Shown here piece by piece: positions 1 through 7,574 of a stretch of DNA of 19,103 nucleotides. The stretch comes from Fidelibacterota bacterium (lineage in GTDB: Bacteria; Fidelibacterota; Marinisomatia; SCGC-AAA003-L08; GCA-002704045), in assembly GCA_002704045.1 (NCBI GenBank), contig PAFF01000001.1, positions 1 through 19,103 on the forward strand. Direction: 5' to 3'. Position 1 is the stretch's first letter. Every line of letters starts with the position of its first letter. A model generated the notes under the pieces. It searched no databases. It was given only the letters and a program-made list of their open reading frames with translations, and had not been told where the DNA came from. The translations under genes were made by a program, and so were the position numbers.

Positions 1-629
1 CCCATTTTAAGAAAATGATCGTGTCGATTCCCATCGCCTGCTTCAACAATCTTGAGATACATATCACCATTGATATCCTCAACCATTGTTTCTTCTGCAC
101 CATTTATAAAGTTAACATAAGAAACAGAAATGGGTATACCATTAAAATCATTCTTCCAGTTAAAGGAATTGTTATAAGCCTCGGCAAATAAGAGGTCATC
201 TTCGAGTAATTTTCTTCGAGGTAGCCCGTCTATCTCGCCATCAACAAATACAGATAAATATGTTTTTTCAGACAAATATTGTTGGGTAGTCTCACCCTCT
301 CTAATGGGCATAACACCTTCAAAACCAATATATCGCGTGATACCAGCCCCTAAAATGATAAGTATCCACGACAAGTGCAATAACAATAATGGCCATTTTT
401 CCCATCTCAAAAGCCGGTATCTTTTGATGTTACCCATAAAGTTAACAATGAAAAAAATCATCATCAATTCGAACCACCAAGCGTTGTAAATCCAAATGCG
501 TGCCGTGGTCGTATTGTGAGCGCTCTCCACAAAAGTTCCAACTGCCATAGCGATTGAAAATGCAATAAAAAGCATGGCTGTTAAACGAGTAGAAAACAAA
601 AAAGAAAGCAAACGAGTTGCTTGGTTCAT
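1..629 (-). CDS. ccsA: Cytochrome c biogenesis protein CcsA (ResB/CcsB-CcsA fusion type), N-terminal part, cut by window edge
   Basis: The frame is open from an ATG at 629 to the left edge, about 209 codons. The product is an inner-membrane system II haem lyase for cytochrome c maturation. In Bacteroidota this is one long protein with a ResB-like N-terminal half and a CcsA half carrying the WWD haem motif; only the N-terminal part is visible here. Evidence is the FSTRLTAMLF first membrane helix, then GTFVES, IWIYNAWWFE, a second helix, RYRLLRWEKWP, a third helix LHLSWILIILGAG, and TRYIGFEGVMPIREGE. This order is the signature of flavobacterial CcsA N-termini as I know them. It follows the SurA gene by 61 bases on the same strand. 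The WWD motif and haem-ligand histidines lie outside the window and could not be checked. Confidence 0.88.
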   Translation of the reverse strand, partial: MNQATRLLSFLFSTRLTAMLFIAFSIAMAVGTFVESAHNTTTARIWIYNAWWFELMMIFFIVNFMGNIKRYRLLRWEKWPLLLLHLSWILIILGAGITRYIGFEGVMPIREGETTQQYLSEKTYLSVFVDGEIDGLPRRKLLEDDLLFAEAYNNSFNWKNDFNGIPISVSYVNFINGAEETMVEDINGDMYLKIVEAGDGNRHDHFLKM

Positions 630-642
630 AGCAAATTTTTTA

Positions 643-650
643 CAAAATTA
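643..650 (-). promoter_or_regulatory. Possible -7 element upstream of ccsA
   Basis: The minus strand reads TAATTTTG, an exact match to the Bacteroidota -7 consensus TAnnTTTG, ending 13 bases before the ccsA ATG. No TTG was found at the expected -33 spacing, so ccsA could equally be read through from surA. The site may be chance in AT-rich DNA. Confidence 0.3.
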
Positions 651-690
651 AGTAATTGGCTATGAACCACCTACCATCTAAAAGAAGAAT

Positions 691-2055
691 TTATTTCTTT
701 AACCAATTGTTGGCAAAATCACAAAATTGGTTATCACGATTTACGCTAATATAAGTATCTGCAATTTTTTCAGTCATCCATTCTTGAATAACCTTAAGTT
801 GCTTTTGTTTTAAAGCTAAATCTTTGATACGAACATAGTCTTGAGCATAATCAGCAACGTGTTCATTAAAACGGTTGGTGACCATAACAATCTTATATGT
901 TTTATTCCCTGACCGTTCCTGCTCGAATAAAGGAATGGAAATTTCATTTTCCTCAAGCTTTAATATTTGACTGTAAAGCTGCGGGTCAAGTTTTGTTAGT
1001 TCGAATCGAGTATCTCCTGTTGCAGGGTTGATCAAGACACCACCATTAGCGCGTGTAATTTGGTCGTCGGAAAATTCACGCGCGGCGTTGGCAAAACTAA
1101 TTTCGCCATCGTCTATACGTTTCTTAATAAGTTTAAGTTGGTTTTGTGCATCTCCCAAAGCAGCATTTGATACAGCGGGTACGAGCAAAACATGACGAAC
1201 ATCTAACATACGACCACGAATTTTATCCACCATTACAATGTGCCAACCAAAATCGGTTTTAAATGGTTGGGATATTTCTCCTTCTTGCAAACGATAAGCT
1301 TGCTCACGAAACTCCTTTACCATTTGTGGACGCTTTCTATCAAGAGTGTAACGTCCTCCTTTAGAGCGTGAACCAGGATCTTGAGAATATAATATTGCTT
1401 TAGATGAAAAGGAGGAGCCGTTTTCAAGTACATCATTGCGCATGGTTTCGAGTTGTTCTACAATACGTTTATCTTCATCTTGAGAAACCTTTGGCTTAAT
1501 AACAATCTGTGCTACTTCAAGCTCAGAGCCAAAAATGGGCAATTCTTCTTTAGGAATAGAGTTGAAAAAAACTTTTACCTCGTCTGGTGTGATTTCAACG
1601 TCCTCAACAATTTTTGATTGCATGCGTTGTGAAAGCTGTTGTATACGATTAACCTCAAATAAATCAGCTTTAAAACTTTGTTCATCTTTCTTTTTATAGA
1701 ACTCTAAGACTTTTTCAATGTCACCAAATTGACTAACAAAATACTCAATTGTTTGCTCAACATAATTATTTATATCGTCATCGCTAACCTCAATACTGTC
1801 TTGCTCAGCATGATGGGCGTACAACTTGTCTTCCATCAATTTACCCAACAAATTACAACGCGATACTTCTGCAGTTGAAACGCCTTGAGATTCGAGTTCT
1901 ATATAGGCCTTATCCACATCTGACTCTAGAATAACATAATCACCAACAACTCCAGAAACACCATCAATTTTGAGTCGTTGGTTAGTCGAAATTGAATCTT
2001 GAGAAATACCAAGTAGACCAATCATCAAACAACATAATGTTACTATTTTATTCAT
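691..2055 (-). CDS. Periplasmic peptidyl-prolyl cis-trans isomerase, SurA type
   Basis: This 454-residue secreted chaperone/PPIase would help fold outer-membrane proteins in the periplasm. A signal peptide (about residues 1-18) is followed by a SurA_N-like region (KIDGVSGVVGDYVILESDVD, about 30-50) and a helical chaperone core to about residue 170. A first parvulin domain lies at about 178-285 (ELEVAQIVIKPK, SQDPGSRSKGG, FGWHIVMVDK). A second, more divergent parvulin-like domain lies at about 286-395 (DVRHVLLVPA, REFSDDQ, NGGVL). Length and two-parvulin layout match SurA, although E. coli SurA is a little shorter. The start overlaps the upstream lipoprotein gene by 8 bases, so translation is probably coupled. 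The flavobacterial operon guaB - lipoprotein - surA supports a housekeeping role in envelope biogenesis. Confidence 0.9.
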   Translation of the reverse strand: MNKIVTLCCLMIGLLGISQDSISTNQRLKIDGVSGVVGDYVILESDVDKAYIELESQGVSTAEVSRCNLLGKLMEDKLYAHHAEQDSIEVSDDDINNYVEQTIEYFVSQFGDIEKVLEFYKKKDEQSFKADLFEVNRIQQLSQRMQSKIVEDVEITPDEVKVFFNSIPKEELPIFGSELEVAQIVIKPKVSQDEDKRIVEQLETMRNDVLENGSSFSSKAILYSQDPGSRSKGGRYTLDRKRPQMVKEFREQAYRLQEGEISQPFKTDFGWHIVMVDKIRGRMLDVRHVLLVPAVSNAALGDAQNQLKLIKKRIDDGEISFANAAREFSDDQITRANGGVLINPATGDTRFELTKLDPQLYSQILKLEENEISIPLFEQERSGNKTYKIVMVTNRFNEHVADYAQDYVRIKDLALKQKQLKVIQEWMTEKIADTYISVNRDNQFCDFANNWLKK

Positions 2056-2890
2056 AGATCTCGAGCGTTTTATTTTTAATGGCTTCTTCTAATATAACAT
2101 TCTCAAACTGTCGCATGGTTTCAAGCTTTCGTTTGTTTAATAAAATATGTTTCAAAGTTGGAGTTATGTGAGATAAAGGTGCTATTTCATTTCTACGTCG
2201 AAGTTCTTCAACAAAAACCAAATATAAGTCTATTGAGTCTTCTATTTCAAAAAAACGTTTACTTTTTAGATAGCGTTCATATTCCTTAGGTGAAGACATG
2301 TTTATAAGATTAAAAAAAGCTTGTGGTCTAAACCAAACACTGTCGTTTAGATATGCACTGTTAAATTGAAGTGAGATAGAGTCTAAAAAATTGCGATCAG
2401 TTTCATTAAACCTCTTCATTGCTCTACTTACACTCACTTTATTAAAGTTAGCCAGTGGAAGTTGAACATAGCGTCCCCTGATCAAGTCTTGGTGAAGTTT
2501 AAAGTTTTGCTTATTATCTTTGTAATATGTTTCAATTTCATCAGAAGTTACCAAGGTATCCATCCGAGTTTTAAGCCACTCCTCTTGATAGGTTTTTATA
2601 AACAAATCATTTCGATATTGTTGTATTAAGTTTTCTAAATAAACCTGCTGGGAAGGGTTTAAGTTAAAAACAGCTTTTTCCAGTAGCAACTGCTCTTTGA
2701 TCCATTTATCTATATAGTTTTTAGACATGGAAACACTATCGGAAAAAGACAAGTTTGCTCTAACATTATGGTTTACTTCAGATAAATACAAGTAGTGATT
2801 ATTCACTCGTGCAATAACTTTATCAGATGACACTTCTTTTAGCTGACAAGAACACACTAATAGTATAATTAGTAAGAAAGTGTAACGCAT
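2048..2890 (-). CDS. SurA N-domain-like lipoprotein (peptidyl-prolyl isomerase-related, no parvulin domain seen)
   Basis: This 280-residue protein begins with a lipoprotein signal; the segment LLVCSC puts the acylated cysteine at about residue 15. The segment KVIARVNNHYLYLSEV resembles the start of SurA/PpiC chaperone domains, followed by a mostly charged helical region (LLLEKAVFNLN, DEIETYYKDNKQNFK). The DEIETYY..N...F pattern is typical of the chaperone core just before a parvulin domain. I do not see parvulin landmarks such as G-W-H or a GG loop, so catalytic activity is doubtful. The gene lies 2 bases after guaB and overlaps surA by 8 bases. Inference: a lipid-anchored holdase partner of the SurA protein. 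It could also be a divergent PPIase whose catalytic half has drifted. Confidence 0.75.
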   Translation of the reverse strand: MRYTFLLIILLVCSCQLKEVSSDKVIARVNNHYLYLSEVNHNVRANLSFSDSVSMSKNYIDKWIKEQLLLEKAVFNLNPSQQVYLENLIQQYRNDLFIKTYQEEWLKTRMDTLVTSDEIETYYKDNKQNFKLHQDLIRGRYVQLPLANFNKVSVSRAMKRFNETDRNFLDSISLQFNSAYLNDSVWFRPQAFFNLINMSSPKEYERYLKSKRFFEIEDSIDLYLVFVEELRRRNEIAPLSHITPTLKHILLNKRKLETMRQFENVILEEAIKNKTLEIYE

Positions 2891-2892
2891 AG

Positions 2893-4365
2893 TTATCTTG
2901 AGTAGTTTGGGGCCTCTTTTGTTATCTGAACATTATGTGGATGACTTTCTTTAATTCCCGATGCTGTAATTTGTACAAATCGTGCGGTTTCTTTTAGTGT
3001 GGCAATATCCTTTGAACCGCAATAGCCCATTCCAGCACGCAAACCACCAACAAACTGATGAATGCTTTCATTGAGCTCTCCTTTATAAGGTACACGTCCA
3101 ACAATACCTTCTGGAACTAATTTTTTTATGTCATCTTCAACATCTTGAAAATAACGGTCTTTACTTCCTTTTTTCATGGCTTCCACAGAACCCATTCCAC
3201 GGTAGGTTTTAAACTTACGGCCTTCATAAATTACTGTCTCGCCTGGAGATTCTTTGGTTCCCGCAAGCAAAGAGCCCAACATAACGCAATCGGCACCGGC
3301 AGCAATTGCCTTAACAATATCCCCAGTATAACGCACCCCGCCGTCAGCAATAAGTGGTACACCTGAACCAGCCAATACGGATGACACTTCTAAAACAGCA
3401 GAAAGTTGTGGGTAACCAACTCCAGCAATGATACGTGTAGTACAAATTGAGCCTGGACCTATACCAACTTTTACTCCATCTGCACCTACTTCAAGTAAAT
3501 AGGCTGCAGCTTCGGAAGTAGCTATATTCCCAACAACTACATCAATTTTTGGAAAGTTCTTTTTAACTTTTTTAAGTACAGCAACAACCCCTTTGGAATG
3601 TCCGTGAGCTGTATCTATAACAATGGCATCCACACCAGCATTTGAAAGAGCTTTAACACGATTCATAACATCGGCTGTTACACCAACAGCTGCTGCGACC
3701 ATTAATCTTCCATAAGCATCTTTATTAGCTTGTGGTGAAATGGCTACTCTAGTAATATCTCTAAAGGTTATTAAACCAATCAGCTTGTTATCTTTATCAA
3801 CAACAGGAAGCTTTTCAATCTTATGGGCTTGAAGTACCTCCTCAGCCTGTGTCATTGAAATTCCCTCTGATGCAGTAACTAAGTTTTCAGATGTCATTAC
3901 TTCCATAATTGGTCTGCCTTCGTTTTTTTCAAAACGTAAATCACGATTGGTGACTATACCTATTAAAATTCCAGCGTCATCAACAATTGGAATACCACCG
4001 ATTCGATATTCTTTCATAATTTTATTGGCGTCGGAAACCAATGCAGTTGTAGGTAAAGTGACCGGGTCTATTATCATTCCAGATTGAGATCGCTTTACTT
4101 TACGAACCTTATCTGCCTGATCATCAATAGTCATATTCTTGTGCAGTACACCAATTCCACCTTCTCTAGCCATGGCAATTGCCATTTGACTTTCTGTAAC
4201 GGTATCCATAGCAGCAGATACTACAGGCACATTAAGCGATATGTTTCGTGAAAATTTTGAAGTAATGTTTACTTCCCTTGGAAGAATTTCAGAGTAGGCA
4301 GGTACCAAAAGAACATCATCGTATGTTAAACCTCTACTACTAATTTTATTGGGAAAAGACTCCAT
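2893..4365 (-). CDS. guaB: Inosine-5'-monophosphate dehydrogenase
   Basis: This 490-residue cytosolic enzyme oxidises IMP to XMP with NAD+, the first committed step of GTP synthesis. The N-terminal TIM-barrel half carries LTYDDVLLVP (about 13-22). Two CBS domains occupy about residues 95-210 (VTNRDLRFE, LITFRDITR). The barrel resumes with DTAHGHSKGV (251-260), GNIATSEAA, and the catalytic loop GIGPGSICTTR, which places the active-site cysteine at residue 308. The IMP-binding segment IADGGVRYTGDI and the flap YRGMGSVEAM..GSKDRYFQ are intact. Length and motifs are those of a normal bacterial enzyme with no missing key residue. It is the first gene of the minus-strand group and has its own upstream -7 element. 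Confidence 0.98.
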   Translation of the reverse strand: MESFPNKISSRGLTYDDVLLVPAYSEILPREVNITSKFSRNISLNVPVVSAAMDTVTESQMAIAMAREGGIGVLHKNMTIDDQADKVRKVKRSQSGMIIDPVTLPTTALVSDANKIMKEYRIGGIPIVDDAGILIGIVTNRDLRFEKNEGRPIMEVMTSENLVTASEGISMTQAEEVLQAHKIEKLPVVDKDNKLIGLITFRDITRVAISPQANKDAYGRLMVAAAVGVTADVMNRVKALSNAGVDAIVIDTAHGHSKGVVAVLKKVKKNFPKIDVVVGNIATSEAAAYLLEVGADGVKVGIGPGSICTTRIIAGVGYPQLSAVLEVSSVLAGSGVPLIADGGVRYTGDIVKAIAAGADCVMLGSLLAGTKESPGETVIYEGRKFKTYRGMGSVEAMKKGSKDRYFQDVEDDIKKLVPEGIVGRVPYKGELNESIHQFVGGLRAGMGYCGSKDIATLKETARFVQITASGIKESHPHNVQITKEAPNYSR

Positions 4366-4390
4366 GGCAACGCTTTAATAATGTTGCACG

Positions 4391-4398
4391 CAAATATA
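4391..4398 (-). promoter_or_regulatory. Candidate -7 element of guaB promoter
   Basis: The minus strand reads TATATTTG, an exact TAnnTTTG, 25 bases before the guaB ATG. That predicts a leader of about 20 bases. No TTG sits 17-23 bases further upstream, so the -33 box is weak or absent. Upstream purine genes are often regulated, but no operator was identified here. Confidence 0.45.
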
Positions 4399-4481
4399 CA
4401 AAATATAACAAGCTCATATTTATATTTATTTATTCTAATTATAAATTACTAGTAATGAGTGCTTTACATATTTTATTGTTT

Positions 4482-4489
4482 TATTTTTG
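4482..4489 (+). promoter_or_regulatory. Candidate -7 element of the 43-aa Cys-rich gene
   Basis: TATTTTTG matches TAnnTTTG exactly and ends 17 bases before the ATG at 4507, predicting a leader of about 10-13 bases. A clear -33 TTG is not seen. Its position just ahead of a tiny gene supports that gene being expressed independently. Confidence 0.4.
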
Positions 4490-4506
4490 AAACAAATAAT
4501 AAAATT

Positions 4507-4638
4507 ATGGAAAATCTAACTGCAAGTAATAGTTGTGTAAATTGCTCTAATATCAATGAGCAAAAAAAGTGTAATATCCACCAGGTAATTGTCAGTGAAA
4601 AGTTCACCTGTGAAGAATTTTCTCTTAGTGGCGATTAA
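4507..4638 (+). CDS. 43-residue Cys-rich mini-protein (CxxC ... CxxH ... C), function unknown
   Basis: ATG at 4507 to TAA at 4636-4638. The product has no signal peptide. Its metal-ligand-like residues are C10 and C13 (SCVNC), C22 and H25 (KCNIH), and C35 (FTCEEF). Five regularly placed Cys/His residues in 43, plus an exact -7 element just upstream, argue for a real gene. The CxxC-x8-CxxH-x9-C spacing looks like a small zinc-ribbon or iron-binding fold. I recall similar tiny proteins in flavobacteria but know no named family. It converges with the last gene of the iron operon with 7 bases between stop codons. Inference: it may sense or carry metal or take part in thiol chemistry. It would be missed by length-limited gene finders. 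Confidence 0.6.
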   Translation: MENLTASNSCVNCSNINEQKKCNIHQVIVSEKFTCEEFSLSGD

Positions 4639-4647
4639 TTCTTAATC
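4633..4647. terminator. Short palindrome spanning both convergent stop codons
   Basis: GATTAA-TTC-TTAATC is a perfect 6-bp-arm inverted repeat. It contains the TAA of the Cys-rich gene and reaches into the TGA of the DCC gene. It could act as a weak bidirectional terminator, but the stem is AT-rich and short, with no long T run on the + side. Confidence 0.25.
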
Positions 4648-5059
4648 AATTTAGTATTCTGCTTTTCAAAATACTGCTAGGGATTGAACATTCTTTCTTC
4701 TTGCTAAAAAAGGTATATCGAGTTTTAGCCACCATGTCATATAATATGTTTGCAAAGTATAGTGGAATCAAATTAAATATAGACATCATAAATTTGTTAT
4801 AATGAATTCTGTCTAAACAAATTTTTATTGCCTCCGTTTTAATATAAGTCTTTGAATTATTATCGATGATAAATACAGTATCAATAAGCTTTATTTCAGG
4901 ATAATTTTCAATTAAGAAATTACTTTCGAAAGTGGTATAAAATATTTTGTTTTGTGTATCCCGCTTAGCTAACCAACTTGCAAAATTACTACACAACACA
5001 CAGTAGCCATCAAAAACTACTACTATATTTTTCTTATTAATTTTCAAAATAACCCTCAC
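4646..5059 (-). CDS. DCC-family thiol-disulfide oxidoreductase-like protein (DUF393)
   Basis: About 137 residues if started at the GTG at 5059, or 133 from the TTG at 5047; there is no ATG before the conserved core. The frame carries the DUF393 signature DGYCVLCSNFASWLAKRD near its start: an aspartate followed by CxxC. This is the motif naming the DCC family, proposed to have a thioredoxin-like fold. The start overlaps the 3' end of the ATPase gene by up to 23 bases, suggesting translational coupling and membership of the iron operon. The rest is AT-rich and basic, with a hydrophobic middle (FMMSIFNLIPLYFANILYD) and no later conserved motif that I recognise. Inference: a redox partner or reductase for iron uptake; the substrate is unknown. 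Confidence 0.8.
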   Translation of the reverse strand: MRVILKINKKNIVVVFDGYCVLCSNFASWLAKRDTQNKIFYTTFESNFLIENYPEIKLIDTVFIIDNNSKTYIKTEAIKICLDRIHYNKFMMSIFNLIPLYFANILYDMVAKTRYTFFSKKKECSIPSSILKSRILN

Positions 5060-5999
5060 ATTCCTTTTTGAAATTAATTAAATCTTTACGATTAAAATCT
5101 ATATAAACTGTTTCACCTTTATCAAAATGTTGAGATGAATTAAACATTAAATCTTCATCAAAAAGCTTTCCGTTTATTTTGTATAAACTCTTGTTGAAAA
5201 CAGAAGCGTTAATTACAACTGGGTATTTTGATTTTTTAACCAATCTTACATTTTCTGGTCTTAAATAATATATTGTATTATCTATAATTACTTTATTCAA
5301 GTCGCCCATTAATTCTGCACAATAACAATTTGATGGATTACAGTACGTATTTACTGGGCTATCAAATTGTTGAAGTGTTGCTGCCTTAAATATCAAAATT
5401 TTATCTGAATAATGGAACAAATTATTGGTATCATGCGTGACTAAAATAGTAGTAATTTCATATTTTTTTATTGTTAGAAGAATTTCATTAATTATTTGAG
5501 ATTTGATATTCTTATCTAAATTATTAAATGGTTCGTCAAGAAGAAGTAGTTTTGGTTTTCTTAAAATAGCTCTTGCTATACTAGCCCTTTGTTTTTCACC
5601 GCCAGAAAGCTGATGTGGATATTTTTCAAGTAGGCTATCTAGCTTTGAAACTTTAATAATTCTATCAAATTCGACTTGATCAAAACCTTTGAGGTTAAAT
5701 AGGATATTTTGCTTCAAGTTTAAATGTGGGAATAGTGGATAATCCTGAAAAACAAATCCAACGTCTCTCTTCTGTGGTTCAACAAAAGTATACTCATTAT
5801 TTAAAATCAATCCGTCCAAAACGATTTTTCCAGACTCAATTTTATCAAGACCGGAAAGACAATTTAAAAAAGTAGTCTTTCCAGCACCACTATCTCCAAC
5901 AAATGAAAGGATTTCACCTTTTTCCAACGAAAAGGATAAATTTTTTAATATTGGCTTTTTATCAAAATATTTAGATATGTTATTAACTTCTAAATACAT
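5037..5999 (-). CDS. ABC transporter ATP-binding protein, ferric-iron (FbpC/FutC) type
   Basis: This 320-residue cytoplasmic ATPase powers the adjacent importer. Visible motifs are Walker A GDSGAGKT (35-42), Q-loop Q85 (VFQDYPLFPHLN), signature LSGGEKQRASIARA (131-144), Walker B LLLLDEP (151-157) and H-loop H189 (LVTHD). The C-terminal regulatory part resembles FbpC/PotA TOBE-like regions (MGDLNKV 231-237, YYLRPENVRLV about 244-254). An odd cluster of three cysteines, C220, C225 and C227, sits just before MGDLN. The ATG directly follows the TAG of the permease gene with no gap, and the 3' end overlaps the DCC gene. Ferric iron is inferred from the neighbouring binding protein; sulfate or polyamine ATPases share this architecture. 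Confidence 0.92.
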   Translation of the reverse strand: MYLEVNNISKYFDKKPILKNLSFSLEKGEILSFVGDSGAGKTTFLNCLSGLDKIESGKIVLDGLILNNEYTFVEPQKRDVGFVFQDYPLFPHLNLKQNILFNLKGFDQVEFDRIIKVSKLDSLLEKYPHQLSGGEKQRASIARAILRKPKLLLLDEPFNNLDKNIKSQIINEILLTIKKYEITTILVTHDTNNLFHYSDKILIFKAATLQQFDSPVNTYCNPSNCYCAELMGDLNKVIIDNTIYYLRPENVRLVKKSKYPVVINASVFNKSLYKINGKLFDEDLMFNSSQHFDKGETVYIDFNRKDLINFKKECEGYFEN

Positions 6000-7568
6000 C
6001 TAATTGTGATTTATTCTTTTTACAATAAACAGAGATACGGAACAGACAAAAATTATAATTAGTGAATAGACACTAGATAGATCAACCATTTCTTCAACAG
6101 CAAATTCGTATGTTTTTGTCGCTAAAGTATCAAAATTAAATGGCCTTAGTATAAGTGTCATAGGCAACTCTTTCATCAGATCTACAAAACAAAGTAAAAA
6201 AGCAGTTAGCAATGCAAATTTATTTAGCGGCAAATATAGTTTCTTAGCAAGACCTAAATTACCTAAACCCAGATTCTTTGCAGATTCAGATAAATTATCT
6301 GGCATCTTATCAATACTAGATTTGATAGGAGATTTCCCAACCGCCATAAATCGAATGAAATATGCATGAATTAACAGAAAAAAAGTACCTATTAATGAAA
6401 TAGAAGTAATATTATTTTTTATTTGACTTGACATTATAATTAAAGATAACGCTAAAACTGCGCCTGGCATAGCATATCCGATAGAAGAAAATATATTTAA
6501 TGTTTTTGAGGCTCTTGCTTTATACTCTTTATCAACAAATAAGATGTAAAATAATACCAAAACAATTAATAAACTTGATAATAGAGACAATGATATTGAA
6601 TTAAATGCTAGAGATAAAGTATCAATAAAATTAAAACTTAAAATATTATCAATTGCATTTTTTAATATAAAAATAAATGGAAAAACAAAACCAAAAAGTA
6701 TGGGGATTATACAAAATAAAATAGGCTTGGTTGCGGTTATTGTCTTTTTAAAAGTATAATCTAATTGTGTATTTTCTTTGTAATTAATTTTTGTTTTTGC
6801 ATTGTATATTTGTTCAAAAACATACAATGTCATAACAGTAATAAGTAATACAACGGAAAGACCAACTGCGGCACCTACATCGTTTAAAGAATACCATGTT
6901 TTAAAAATTTCAGTTGTGAATGTATTTACTCCAAAATATTTGGTTGCGCCATATTCGTTAAGAACTTCCATACTTACCAAAAAAACAGCAGAAAGAATTG
7001 CAGGGGTAGATAAAGGTAATGCAACCTTAAAAAAGGTATTTAAAGCATTTAATCCAAGCATTTTAGACAAATGGATGTAACTCTGGCCAATCAGTGTAAA
7101 TGATATTCTAGAAGCTGCATAAACATAAGGAAACAATGAAAATCCAAGAACACAGCCTAAAACCTCAATTGTCAAGTAATCCATGTTGAAAAATGGAGAT
7201 AAAGCAGGAATATAATTCCTTAAAAATAGCTGAAAAGGACCAGTAAAACTTAATATTTCTCCATACGAAAAAGCCATAATGTATGTAGGTATTGCTAAAG
7301 GCAAGTACAGTAGAAAATCAACCAGGGTCTTGAACTTAAAGTCATATAACGAAACAAACCAAGCAGGAAATAGTCCAAATACGATGGATATAAAAACGGT
7401 TATAATAAGTAAATAAAAAGTATTGTAACCAGAATCAATAAACACATTTGGTTTGTTAATAATTGTGCTTATCGGATTAACCTCAAGGTTATATAAAATC
7501 AATGACAGAATGGGTAATACAATTAAAAGTATTGCCAGACCTAAAACTAACTTACCCCCAATTTTCAT
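6000..7568 (-). CDS. Ferric-iron ABC transporter permease, two fused domains (FbpB type)
   Basis: This inner-membrane protein of 522 residues has about 12 hydrophobic segments and two BPD-type permease halves. Each half contains an EAA-like loop that docks the ATPase: LSKMLGLNALNTFFKVALPL in the first, and LSESAKNLGLGNLGLAKKLY followed by LPLNK in the second. Fused permeases of this length are typical of FbpB/SfuB iron importers. I chose the ATG at 7568 rather than the adjacent TTG at 7571, because the binding-protein gene ends in tandem TAATAA (7572-7577) and ATG is the stronger start. It is immediately followed by the ATPase start. Codon use is very AT-rich, like the rest of the operon. Confidence 0.92.
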   Translation of the reverse strand: MKIGGKLVLGLAILLIVLPILSLILYNLEVNPISTIINKPNVFIDSGYNTFYLLIITVFISIVFGLFPAWFVSLYDFKFKTLVDFLLYLPLAIPTYIMAFSYGEILSFTGPFQLFLRNYIPALSPFFNMDYLTIEVLGCVLGFSLFPYVYAASRISFTLIGQSYIHLSKMLGLNALNTFFKVALPLSTPAILSAVFLVSMEVLNEYGATKYFGVNTFTTEIFKTWYSLNDVGAAVGLSVVLLITVMTLYVFEQIYNAKTKINYKENTQLDYTFKKTITATKPILFCIIPILFGFVFPFIFILKNAIDNILSFNFIDTLSLAFNSISLSLLSSLLIVLVLFYILFVDKEYKARASKTLNIFSSIGYAMPGAVLALSLIIMSSQIKNNITSISLIGTFFLLIHAYFIRFMAVGKSPIKSSIDKMPDNLSESAKNLGLGNLGLAKKLYLPLNKFALLTAFLLCFVDLMKELPMTLILRPFNFDTLATKTYEFAVEEMVDLSSVYSLIIIFVCSVSLFIVKRINHN

Positions 7569-7574
7569 CAATTA

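Noticed and set aside
304..489. Plus-strand open frame opposite ccsA
   Set aside because: It is antisense to the well-supported CcsA frame, and its translation has no protein-like features.
3145..3366. Plus-strand open frame opposite guaB
   Set aside because: Shadow of a highly conserved gene; no start-region signals of its own.
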